Translations under genes and position numbers: made by a program
DNA from: Acanthamoeba castellanii str. Neff
Taxonomy: Eukaryota > Discosea > Longamoebia > Acanthamoebidae
NCBI RefSeq assembly: GCF_000313135.1
Contig: NW_004457712.1
Span: 1,204,209-1,268,208 of the forward strand
Length of the DNA stretch: 64,000 nt
Direction of reading: 5' to 3'
Notes under the pieces: generated by a model
Told to the model about the DNA's origin: nothing
Database searches by the model: none
The model's input: only the letters and a program-made list of their open reading frames with translations
Shown: in pieces, positions 1-13,400 of the stretch
Numbering within the stretch: the stretch's first letter is position 1
How the letters are laid out: the number at the start of each line of letters is the position of its first letter

Positions 1-10
1 ACGCACAGAA

Positions 11-106
11 CTTGAAGAGCCATACAAGCAACCAGCGGCAAGGAGCAGTGTGGGTAAGATGGCCGTTGACAGTTTTGTTGGCCTTTGGACAGAAGAGCAA
101 CGAAAC
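11..106 (+). repeat. Direct repeat copy A (about 95 bp, diverged)
   Basis: This stretch matches 1283-1371 at roughly 85-90% by eye. The shared core runs from cttgaag through a block with ATG-GC and on to agagcaacgaaac. In both copies the ATG (59 here) opens the same reading frame, which begins Met-Ala-Val/Ala-Asp-Ser-Phe and continues to Glu-Glu-Gln-Arg-Asn. After the shared block the two copies diverge, and this copy runs into an ACACG tract. It could be a fragment of a small gene family, a duplicated promoter/5' exon, or a dispersed repeat. I do not recognise the encoded peptide. Confidence 0.7.
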
Positions 107-317
107 GGCCCCGACCGCTACGCCACCAATTCACTACCACCCGCGGCCCTACACGCAATTCGCACACGTACACAACACACGACACACGACACACGACACA
201 CGACACACGACACACGACACACAACACCAGACGAGACAGGTAAAAGGTGCATATATGGGCCGCGCACCGACACACGATCAGGAGGGGCTTGACATCGCTG
301 TGGGTTGTTCTGGCCCT

Positions 318-1015
318 TTACTGGGGGATCGTGTGCTTCAAGCGGAGGCGCAGTGTCAGTGAGATGTCTGCAGGACACAATCATACGCAATGAATTGTAA
401 TCAGTTTTCTGATCAGTGTTGTGTTGTGTGTTGTGTGTGTGTGGTAGTCGGTACCTCTGTCCATGATTGTGACACGTTTGCCATGGATGGCACACAAGTT
501 GGCCTCCTCAAGCACCCCGACCACAAAGGCCTCGGCGGCCTGCTGGAGGGCGTCGACCGCCGTTTTGGTCCACCTGTGGCCGGGCTTGATCTCCAGGGTG
601 AGCTGCCGCGTCAACCTCGAGAACGTGGCCTGCCGGGAAACAACAAAGTAAGCAGAACACAACACACACAACACACACAACACGCACAACACAACACACA
701 CGACACACACCGCACACGCACCTTGGGGATGAGTGTGTCGGTGCTCTTCTGGTACTTTCGGATTTCGCGCAGGGCGAGCGAGCCGGGCGAGTGGCGGTAG
801 CTGGGCCGACGCCCGAACAGGGACTTGCGTGCTGCCTGGGAGCACCTTTCCCGCTGCATTTGAATGGGCCTTCCTGCTTCGCGCAGAGAAGATGAAGCTG
901 TGTAGAAAGAAGATGAAGAAGAAGAAGAAGAAGGTGATGAAGTAGAAGACTGTGGCGTTGACGGCGTAGAGGCAGGTGTCGGGGGGTCTCCCTTTCTCTG
1001 TGTGCGTGCATGCAT
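318..1015 (-). CDS. Divergent histone H3, candidate centromeric H3 (cenH3/CENP-A)
   Basis: Three exons (1015-722, 629-455, 367-318) join in frame with GT-AG introns to give 172 aa. The histone fold is clear: ALREIRKYQKST in alpha-N, then ALQQAAEAF in alpha-2 and NLCAIHGKRVTIM in alpha-3, ending DISLTLRLR. Several features differ from canonical H3. The N-terminal tail is about 75 residues, Ser-rich, and lacks the ARTKQTARKS pattern. The loop-1/alpha-2 junction has RWT with Trp where H3 has Phe. The C-terminus continues past the usual GERA end to HTIPQ. RWT, a divergent tail and an altered C-terminus are seen in cenH3 proteins such as plant CENH3, which mark centromeric nucleosomes. However, loop 1 has the same length as in H3, without the extra residues common in cenH3. 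Another H3 variant therefore remains possible. The start is the first of two tandem ATGs; the tail length is less certain than the fold. Confidence 0.78.
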
Positions 1016-1661
1016 CATTAGACGCCTGGCAAGATTGTGCGCATTTGGGAGAGGGGCTAACCATTTGGGGTGTTCTTGGGTGGGGGACCCAGTGCGGCTT
1101 CCTGCCGCCTGTGCTCTTCTGTGCATCACCAACACGGTCCGCCCAGTGTCAGCATCCATCCATCCATCTTCAGATTCGCGTAGCGGGAGGTGAAGCGCAA
1201 AAACGAAGCTGCAAATGCCAACGTACTCTTGCATGGGGCTTGACGCGCATGAAGTTGTCTGGCTTGTGGTCAGATGCACTGATCTTGAAGACTACAAGCA
1301 ATCGGCAAGGAGCAGTGGTTAAGATGGCTGCTGACAGTTTTATTGGCCTTTGGGCAGAAGAGCAACGAAACAGCAACAGACGACAGTCGCCTACAGCATC
1401 AATCTCGCCCATCTGTTCTCTTCAACCCTCTTCAACGTTATCCCGGCACGTTATCCCAGCCATGCAGTCGCAGGAACAGAAATCGAACAAGTCCCTCTAC
1501 GTCGGCAAGGAGGTGGACTCTCTGGGTACACCAACCACCTCGCCATTATTCTACGCGATTGCCAGCATGTGTTCAAATGCATCGCAAGAGATGCCTCAAA
1601 AAAATGTAGAGCATGCAATGCACCTTATATTAATCCTTCTTCTTTCAATTGAAAATGCCTT
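1016..1661. promoter_or_regulatory. Divergent intergenic region between H3 variant and beta-ureidopropionase
   Basis: The two flanking genes point away from each other, so both 5' regions must lie here. The second copy of the direct repeat (1283-1371) sits inside it. From 1463 a short open stretch (Met-Gln-Ser-Gln-Glu start) runs into a donor-like GGGTACAC near 1525, which may be a 5' exon. I see no TATA-like element that I would defend. Confidence 0.4.
1283..1371 (+). repeat. Direct repeat copy B
   Basis: This is the second copy of the element at 11-106. Its ATG is at 1324 and opens the same frame as copy A. The differences visible in that frame change Val to Ala, Val to Ile and Thr to Ala. 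It lies about 290 bp upstream of the beta-ureidopropionase start. Confidence 0.7.
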
Positions 1662-3891
<2,230 letters not shown>

Positions 3892-4073
3892 ACACAGGCC
3901 AGTGTTGTTGTTATTTTACTGGTAAAAAAAAATACTTATTACATTCGTCGGCGTGGAAAAAGTAATAGTAATAGTAATAAATATTTATCCAAAATGGTGG
4001 TAGTCGTAATCGACAATGTACATCATCACATAAAAGTGGGGAGGGCAACAGCGACACACACGCGTGATCATGA

Positions 4074-7000
4074 CTACCAGAAGGGGCACCAGCCGATGTA
4101 GCACTGGCACAGGTTCTCGTGGGACGTGGCCTGGTCGATGAGCCGCTGCACCTGCTGCGGCACGTCCAAGCTCTGCTCCTTGCTAAAGTCGCGACCGCGC
4201 AGCTTGGATGCCACACGCTCGATCACCTTCAACGCTCTGTGTGTCGTGTCGTGTCGTGTCGTGTCGTGTCGTGTCGTGTGCAATGCGCGCAGCGCGAAAA
4301 GCAACAGTTTATGTTAGTGTCGTGTCGTGTCAATGTGATTGATAACAGAAGGTGCACACGGGGAGGGGGCGTTCGTACCGTTCGTTGGATCCGTTTTCGG
4401 TGCCGGAGGCGAGTTCGGCGGTGGCCGCCCGGGCCAGGATGCTCTTGGAGCGGTAGGTGTGCGGCGACGCCGACGCGCCCGAGGGCGACGAGGGCGAGCC
4501 CAACGGGTCGTGATCTGTTCACACCGCACACGTTAGCCGCGTGTGTTCTGTGCGCGTGCGGTGCGTGCGTGTGCGGTGTGTGCGGTACCGTCGTGTCCGA
4601 GGGAGTTGGTTCTGTTCTTGGCGTTCTGGACGTCGGAGGCGGTGGTCGGGTTGGACGGCTGGAGCAGGCGCCAGTTGATGAGCGGGTCGTGGACGAAGGC
4701 CTCGAGCACGGCCATCACCGACTCGCGGTTCTCGCGCAGCACCCGCATCACGCTCTCGCACGTGAACCGGAAGTTGCCCTCGATGCCGCTCACCTCCATC
4801 GCGTTGATCAGCATCCGCGTCAGACGGAACGGAATCTTCTCCGGATACTTCTCTCGCTGCATCGCCACCTACATTCCATTCCACACATTCCACCACACAT
4901 TATATAAATAAATAAACAAAACAAAACAAATAATAAAGAAAAGAACAATAAGTAATAAGTGAGAAATAATAAATGATAAATGATAATGATTACCTCGAAA
5001 CAGTCGCCAAAGTCGATGTGGGTGATCTTGCCGGTGTGGCGGTCGAGCATGAGGTTGGACGGGTGGCGATCGCCCAGGCCCAGGATGTAGCCCACCATGG
5101 ACATGACCGCCAGCGAGCGCGTGTAGTTGGTGCGCCGGTCGAGCCACACCTCCGAGTTGGGGCTCTTTAGCCACAGCACCTTGTCCAGGTCAGAGCCCTT
5201 CGTGTTCTCCAGCGCGTACTCGAACACCTCGACCTACACAAAATGCATATTATGAGGGGAATGTGAACAATTTTCAGTCATTTGGGCCTCACATGCCAAC
5301 CATTCCACACCCCCCAAGTGGTCGTCGCCGCACCTTTTGGATGAGGGAGAGCTCGTCGTAGTTGGAGGCCATCTGCACCATGAGCTTGTGCTCCAGGTTG
5401 AGCAGAATCTTGCGCGACTCGCGGTAATCCCTGGTAATCACATTCAAATGAGCAAAACTGTGTGTGCGGTGGTGTGTGCGCGTGCGATGGGTGTGTGTGT
5501 GTGTGTGTGTGGGCTGACCTGATGAGGATGTGGAGGGTGTCGTGATTGGGGACCCAGCCGATGAGGCCGCTGTTGGGCGAGAGCGGGATGATGGCGTAGC
5601 GCTGGATGCTCAGGTGCCGGTTGGCCGTCTCGCGGTCGTTGGCCAGCAGCGTGTTGATCAGACCAAACAGCTGCATCACCCTCTCGTCCTGTCGCAGATC
5701 CTCATGACCTGCGTGTGCGGTGGTGCGTGTGCGTGTGCGTGTGCGGTCGAAAAATTGTTAACGCACGCACCACACGCACACGCACACGCACCACCGCACA
5801 CGCATGGGGAGGGGCGAATGGGTACCCTTGAGGAGGAAGGTGTACTCCTTGCCGTCGGAGCCGAACATGGAGAGCTTGCGGGGCCGCTGCTTGGAGGTGA
5901 TGACCGAGAGCGAGGGCGCCAGGTAGGCGATCTTGACCACCTCGTCCGTGTGCGCCTCGTAGGTGCCCGGCACCGCCAGCTCCAGGTCCCTCGCCTCCAG
6001 CAGGTTCGGCGACACATACCTAGTCGACAACATTACACGTCAGCACCTTGAGCCAGTCGCGTGGGCGTGGGCGTGGGCGTGGGCGTGGGCGTGGGCGTGG
6101 GCGTGGGCGTGGGCGTGGGCGTGGGCGTGGGCGTGGGCGTGGGCGTGGGCGTGGGCGTGGGCGTGGGCGTGGGCGTGGGCGTGGGCGTGGGCGTGGGCGT
6201 GGGCGTGGGCGNNGCGTGGGCGTGGGCGTGGGCGTGGGCGTGGGCGTGGGCGTGGGCGTGGGCGTGGGCGTGTGCGACGGGAGACGAGACGCACTGGAGC
6301 TCGAGGGTGGTCATCTGGGGCAGCTGCTTGTTGATGCGGCGGAAGACGTGGTAGTAGAGGTCCCACGCCTGGTTGAGGTCGGACACCTTGTTGGAGCGCG
6401 AGTACTTCTTGCACCACCCGAGCGCCTCCTGCAGGTCGTGCCCGTAGGCCTGCTGGAACGACACCTCGCGCAGCGTCTCCGGTCCCTGCCATGACACACG
6501 CGTCAGGCCCGTGTGCGTGTGCGTGTGCGGTGGTGCGTGCGTGTGCGGTGGTGGTGCGGTGGTACCTTATCGAGCATTTCGTGGAGGGGCTGCAGCTTCT
6601 TGAACATGCCCTCGACGTCGCGGTTGCCAAAGTAGAGGCGTGAGGCCTCCTCGAGGCCCTCGTGCCACATCTCGTGCCACAGAATCGCCACGCGGATCAG
6701 CTCCTTCGACACCAGCAGCGCAGCCTCCACCAGCGAGTTGTAGTGCTTCCTCATCTTGTCCAGAATACTACCATCATGACACGACACACACGACACACAC
6801 GACACACGACACGCGCGCGATAGTGAGACACGGCAGTGGCGCTAGATGGGGGGGGGAGGTGGTGGTGCGGGCCGAACCTGTTGGCGGCGGACACGCGGGC
6901 AGAGGCCTGCGACTTGGAGGCCACGGAGAGGGGGTACACGAGGGCCTGCGGGTGTTCCTTGCCCACGTTGGTAAGCAGGTCGTGGATCATGCGCGCCACG

Positions 7001-7366
7001 CTCGGCATCGGCGAGTGGATGCGCGCGATCAACTGTATGTGTGTGTCGTGTGTCGCGTGTGTGTCGTGAGTGTGTCGTGAGTGTGTCGTGTGTGTCGTGT
7101 TGCCGCAAGAGAGACGAGGCAGTTGTTAGTTCGTGTGTAAAGTGATGTGTTGGAGGGCGACGGCGCGGTGGAGGAGAGTACCTGAGGCACGACTTGCAGC
7201 CAGGTGTCGATCGAGACGGTGTTGAAACCATCGATCAGCGCGTCCTCCACCTTCCTCTTATCGCCGTACTTGAACCACAGCGTCAACAACCTGCGAAGGA
7301 CACGCACGACACGACACGACACACGACACGCGTGAGCCAATTCAAAGAATGCAGTGTTGTGCGTGC

Positions 7367-7426
<60 letters not shown>

Positions 7427-10400
7427 AGGTGCACCTGAGGGTGTCCTGGAGGCTCTTGCCCTGGGGCGCGAGGGCGATCGAGCGGAAGAAGCCGGAGACG
7501 GCGGGCACGAGGTGGGGCGAGATCTTGTCGTGGAGGCCCTGCTTCTGGTAGTGGGTGATGACCTCGAAGTTGGAGCGCGCCCACGAGTGCCACGCCTTGT
7601 ACCAGTGGTCGTCGTACTCGGTGGCGGCCTTGAACGACGCCAGAATGTGCGGAATGGCGGTTTCCGATAGGTTGTCGGAGTTGAGCTCGCTCTCCCATTG
7701 GCCCAGCGTGAGGTGGCACCGCGCCAGCAGCTTGGCGTCGTCCTGCAGGTTGCGCGTGAACACCCGCAGCCGGTCGAACGTCGCCTTCTTGTCCCCCGCG
7801 TCGTACATGTACCGCAGATAGTTGAACGTCACTCTGTATACACACACACGCAATACAATGAGACACCGCGTGCGTGTGCGGCGTGCGTGTGCGGTGGTGT
7901 GTGCGGTTGCGTGTGCGGCGTGTGCGGCGTGTGCGGCGTACCCGGGGTGGGGATGGGAGGCAAACTTGTCGGGGTGCTGGGCGGGATCGCAGCCGAGCAG
8001 GTTGACGAGGGTCTTGTAGGCCAGGCGCATGTGGCCGCTCTTGCGGCACAGGTTGGAGAACTTGAGCCAGTTGTCCATGTCCTCGATGGGCGCGATCACC
8101 ATCGAGTGCACGGCCAGCATGTCCTGCCACACCTCCACGTTGCGCTGGCAGCCGCGCAGCCGCTTGGTCCAGATCGACCGGATCATGGCCTTGCGCTCCT
8201 CGTTGTCCGTCGACTGCTTGTAGTTGATCACCTCCTCCATCTCGGCCAGCTGCTGCACCTTCACCACCACCTTGTAGGCCCGGTTGTACGACTCGCCCAC
8301 CTAACAACCACCACCACCACCATCGTCAACATCATCATCACCACCACCATCATCTACAACATGTAAGTGGTGCGTGGTGTCGGGCGTACGAGAGCGCGCA
8401 GTTCGGTGTCGAGCAACTCGCGGGTGCGGTCGATGTACTTGTGGGCCTCTTCGTAGTCCTCCATGTGGAGGTTGAGGATCGCCTTGAAGAAGGTCCCATC
8501 GGGCTGTCACGCCAAAGGTTACAAGAAGAACGAAGAAGTACAAAGAACGAAAAACGAAGAACAAAGAACGAAGAACGAACGAAGCGAAGAAAGTCGTTAG
8601 CCAACCGTTTATAGTCGACGGGGTGCGACAACGTTGGGGAGAGGGGGGGCAGCGTACGCTGGTGTCGGGCATGACGGTGATGTACTCGTCCATATTCTTC
8701 CACAGCTTCAGATTCCACGCGGCGCCGGCGGCTAGGGGCGCCATTCGCTGGCGCAGGGGCTTGTCGGCCTTGGGCCAGATGTCCTCGGCGAGCCGCGTCA
8801 GCTCCTGCGTGCAAAGGCGGCGTCAGCGCTCAAGCTAACATCGACAAATAAGCCGCTTTCTCTTATGTTTTTCTCGTTCCGTACCTCCCACTCGGCGAGA
8901 GCGTGGTGACAGCGCATGCGACCCATCGTCAGCTCCATGTCGTCGGGCCTCACCTTCTGCTTGCGCTCATAGACCTGCGAAACAAAAATGAATTACAATT
9001 AAAAAACATTATTACCATAACAATAACAATGTAAAATATGCCTAAATAACTTATATAAATATAAGTTGTCTTTCGGAGAAAACAAAAAGAGAAAAGAAAT
9101 GTGGTTGGTGTACCTCCTTGGCCTGGTCCCAGCGCTGGAGCTTCTCGTACCAGGACTCCTTGAGCTCAATGTCGTAGTTCTGCTGGGCATAGAGGAGGAT
9201 GCCCACGGCGGCCTCGGGCAGGTCGAGCTGGTTGTTGATCGAGATCAGCGCCTCGCAGGTCGTCGCCGGCGACGTCTGGAACTCGATCTCCTTGTAGTGC
9301 AGTGCCTTGGCGAACGCCGCGCACTTGTCCGCCAGCGCGCCCAGCGTCTGTGCGTACATACGCGAAACCGCACACAAGAGTCAGCGTGTGCGTGTGCGTG
9401 TGCCGTGGTGAGTGCGTGTGCCGTGGTGTGTGTGCGGTGGTGCGTGAACCTTGATGTCGATGGGGAGGGGCTTGTCGTCGTGTTCCATGAACTCGGCGAG
9501 GTTGAGCAGGTTCTGGAGGATCTCGGGCGGGATGGAGGGGGCGTTGAGGGCCATCTCGAGGCTGTATATGCACTGGTCCTGGTACTGCTCGTGCAGCTCG
9601 GTCCAGCACGAGACGAAGCCCGCGTTGAACAGCTCGCGCGCGAGCGACGGGTAGACCTGGGCCATCGACAGGCACGAGCGGCAGGGCGGGCGAGGGCGAC
9701 TGCTGCAGCAGCTCCATCGAGAACCGACGCATCCAGTCATGCCAATCCTCCTTCGTCGAGCGATGCGACGCTGCGGACCATAGTGACGTTGTGTGAGCAC
9801 ACACCGCACACGCACACGCACGACCGCACACGCACAACGGCACACGACGATGGAATGTACCTTCCCAGGCCTTCTTGAGCTTGGGCTCGACCATCTTGAG
9901 CTTGCTGCCGGTGCCCATGACCATGTCGTTGGTGGCGCTCGACTCGGCGTGCTTCCTGTGCTCCATTCCCTCGGGGTCGAGCCCCAGCGGCTGGTTCTTC
10001 ATTATCCTGTTCCAAACCAAATCAACACATTAGCACGCGTGTCGTGCGGTGTTACGTGCGTGTCGTGCGATGTGTGCGCGCATGTGCGGTTCATTGGTCA
10101 GACGTACTTGGTCACGAGCGAATCGTAGACGGGGTGCTGGATGCGATGCTTGGCCAGCACTTTGCTCACCATGGGGATGAAGATGGTGTAGTCCGAGCCC
10201 AGGTGGTAGGCCAGCGTGCACAGCGTATCCATGGCCACGCTCTTGAGCTCGGGGTCGTCGCCGTCGAGCACGCGCGAGAGCGGGTGGATGATGCGCGACG
10301 CGTAGTCGGAGAAGTTGAGCTTCTGGCACAGGCGGCCCAGGGTCTTGATGGCCTGCGAGCGCACCTGGCTGTCGATGATGTCGGCCTGCTCGACCAGCTT

Positions 10401-13400
10401 GATCACGGCCGGGATGATGAGGTGCAGGTAGTCGTCCAGGTTGGTGCCTAGCACCTCGAGCGCGTGCAGGATGTTCTGCACCGGGCTCCGCTCCTTCGTG
10501 CGATCCGTGTGGAGCACGTTCAGCATCTGCGGGATCAGCTCCGGCAGGTAAACTGCGCACCACCGCCGTCGTGCCACACACACACACACACGCACACACC
10601 ACCGCACACGCACACGCACACGCACACAATCAGTTCCCTGCCCGCACACGTACGAACAGACGCGAGCAAGAAAAGGTGGAGGCGTACCCTTGAACTCGTC
10701 GTTGAGAGCCTGCGAAAGGACCTCGACCAGGGTGATGATCTGGTCCAGCATCGACGTGTTCCAGTACTCCTTGATCAGCGCGAAGATGTCCTCGAGATAG
10801 TCCTGCAATGGGAAAGAGGCGGCGTTGAGTTAATCCTCCGGTTGGTCGGGGCTGAGGTCAGCAAAAAAATCCCCGGTTGGTCGCTTGGGCTGTGGGGTAC
10901 CCGGATGTGCTGCTTGACGATGGCGACCAGGAGGCCCAGCTGCTTGAAGAGGAATTTGAGGAGGATCGTCTCCTTGGTCCGCATGCACTGCAGGAAGGGC
11001 GGCATGATCTGCGGCAGGAACGGAATGCACTTCAGGCCCAGCGACTTGAAGATGAACATCACCGCCTGCACCACCGTGTTGTGGTGCTGTCGCCCAAACA
11101 AGATCGATAACAAGTCAGCATCATCATCGCGTACGTGTGTGTCGTGTGTGGTGTGCGTGTCGTGTGCGTGTGTCGTGTGTGTGTGTGTCGTGTGTCGTGT
11201 GTCGTGTGTGTGCCGTGTGCGGTCGAACCTGAGACAGGGAGGGGTCGCGCAGGATCTTCATGAGGGCGTTGATGGAGACGGTCAGGTAGTAGTCCTCCGA
11301 GGCCATGCCTGACATGGAGTCGGCGGGGACCGGGTTGGCCGGCCCGCCGGTGCTGGCCTCGTCGCTCTTCTTCTTGCGCACCTCCATTTGGATGGTCTTG
11401 TGCTTGTAGGGGTCGAGCGCGCCCAGGATGCCCAGCACCTTGACCACTTCCTGCCGCACCGACGAGCCCTGCTCCGTCTTGATCTCGTTGATGAGAATGT
11501 CCAGCAGCTTCGGGTACTTGATGAACGGCTCGATCACATAACCTACGACACACGACACGACACGACACACGACACACGACACACGACACACACGGGTGGG
11601 CACGCGGAATGTGAGGTGGTGATGGTGGGTACCTGCGCTCTCGGCGAGCTGGCCGAGGGTGCGGAGGGCGACCTCGCGCTTGACGACGGAGCTCTGGTCC
11701 TGGAGGGTGTCGATGATGAGGGGCAGCAGCTGGGGGATGTGCGGCCGCATGTCCTCGCCGCCCACGATCGCCAGCTCGCCCAGGGTGGCCAGCACGCACG
11801 AGGCCACGCGCGGGTTGGAGTCCTTTAGCTTGGGCAGCAGCGCGGTGAGGATGGGCTCGACGTAGGGCTTGATCAGCCGCTGCGACGGGCGGATCAGGTG
11901 ACCCAGCAGCCGCGCGCTCTCCTCCTTGTTACGGCTGTCGCCGCTGAACTCTGCATTTACCACCACACCCCACACGACACACACGACACGACACACACGA
12001 CACGGCACACGACACACGCGACACGACATACGACACACACGACACACACGACACACGATCAGTCGCCGCGCGTTAATGGGAAGAAGCGAAGGGAGGGGCG
12101 AATGGAGGGTACCGAGCTCGGTGAGGAGTTGGATGAGGGTCTTGCGGAGCGAGGGCATGACGTAGGCGGGGTTGCGGACCGTGAGCCGGCCGATGGTGAG
12201 GATGGCCAGCTCGCGGATCTCGAACACCTCGTCGTTGAGGGCGATGAAGAGCGATCGCAGGTTCTCGGCCTGGGCGAGGTGGTGGTCGAACCGAGCGTCG
12301 AGGCACGACAGCACAGTCTTGCGGATGGACGGGTCGGGATCGGCGATGCCCACGTTGAGCAGCCTCTCGAGCACCTCGCCGATGACCACCGCCAGGTAGC
12401 CTCGCGTGGGCGCGTGCTTGTTGGAGCGCACCAGCAGGCTGCTGCACGTAAGCGCCGCGGCCTTACGGATCGCACTATTGGAAACACGACACGACACGCA
12501 CACAACGCACGACACGACACACGACACGACACATGACACGACACACGACAAACACGGGAGGGAGTCAGAGAATGTGTGAGGAGAGCGGCGGCGCCGACGA
12601 CGTACGGGTCTTCGTCGTCGAGATAGCCGACGACGGTCTCGCGCACGAACTCGGTCAGGAGCTTTTCCTGCAGGTTGAACGAGCCCAGCGTCCTCAGCGC
12701 CAGCTGGATGGCCGCCGACTTGTCGGCAAAAGTCTGACATGACAGACAAGCAAAGAAACACGCGTAAGTGCAATTCGAGAAAAGAAAAAGAAATGAAACA
12801 ATGTTCTTGTTTTGGTGCGTACCGGCTGGGCGCTGAGGCCGGGCGCGGCCTGGAGGTTGACCATCTTGCGGAACTTGGCGGCGCGGTTGCCCGGGTGCAG
12901 GAAGGGCTTGCCGGCGAGCACCATCGAGAGGTGGTCCATGAGCTTGTCCTGGATGTGGGGCAGCATCGAGGGCATGTTGATGGCCAGCTCGGCCAGGGCC
13001 TCGGTCAGCGTCGGGCTCAGTCCGCCCGAAAACATCAAATCTGCAATCGTCGTGTATGCGTGTGTCGTGTGTCGTGTGCGGTGTGTGCGGTGTGTGCGGT
13101 GTACGGTTAGAGGAGCTATGACAGAACCGCAAAAGAATAGTTGTGTGCCACGTACCGAGGATCTCGTGGATGTCCTTCTGCAGGGCCGGGCCGACGACCG
13201 AGCTGAGCATGCTCACGCAGGTGAGCGCCTGGAGGCAGTAGCCCTTGGTCTTGACGTTCAGCGCGTTCTTGAGGATGGCGATGAGCTGGTCCAGGTAGGG
13301 CTTGATGTGGGTGCCGACGGCGCGCGAGATCTCGCCCAACGCGATGAACGCGCTCGGCCGCTCCTCGCTCTTGCCGTCCTTCTTCAGCACGTTGAGCAGC

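Noticed and set aside
6061..6270. Interpretation of GTGGGC repeats as internal telomere repeats
   Set aside because: The unit is not a TTAGGG-type repeat and it lies within an intron of TOR.
5963..6630. Long open frames of Ala-Trp, Gly-Arg, Val-Gly, His-Ala and Pro-Thr repeats over the hexamer array
   Set aside because: A stop-free hexamer is open in all six frames; the homologous TOR exons place this in an intron.
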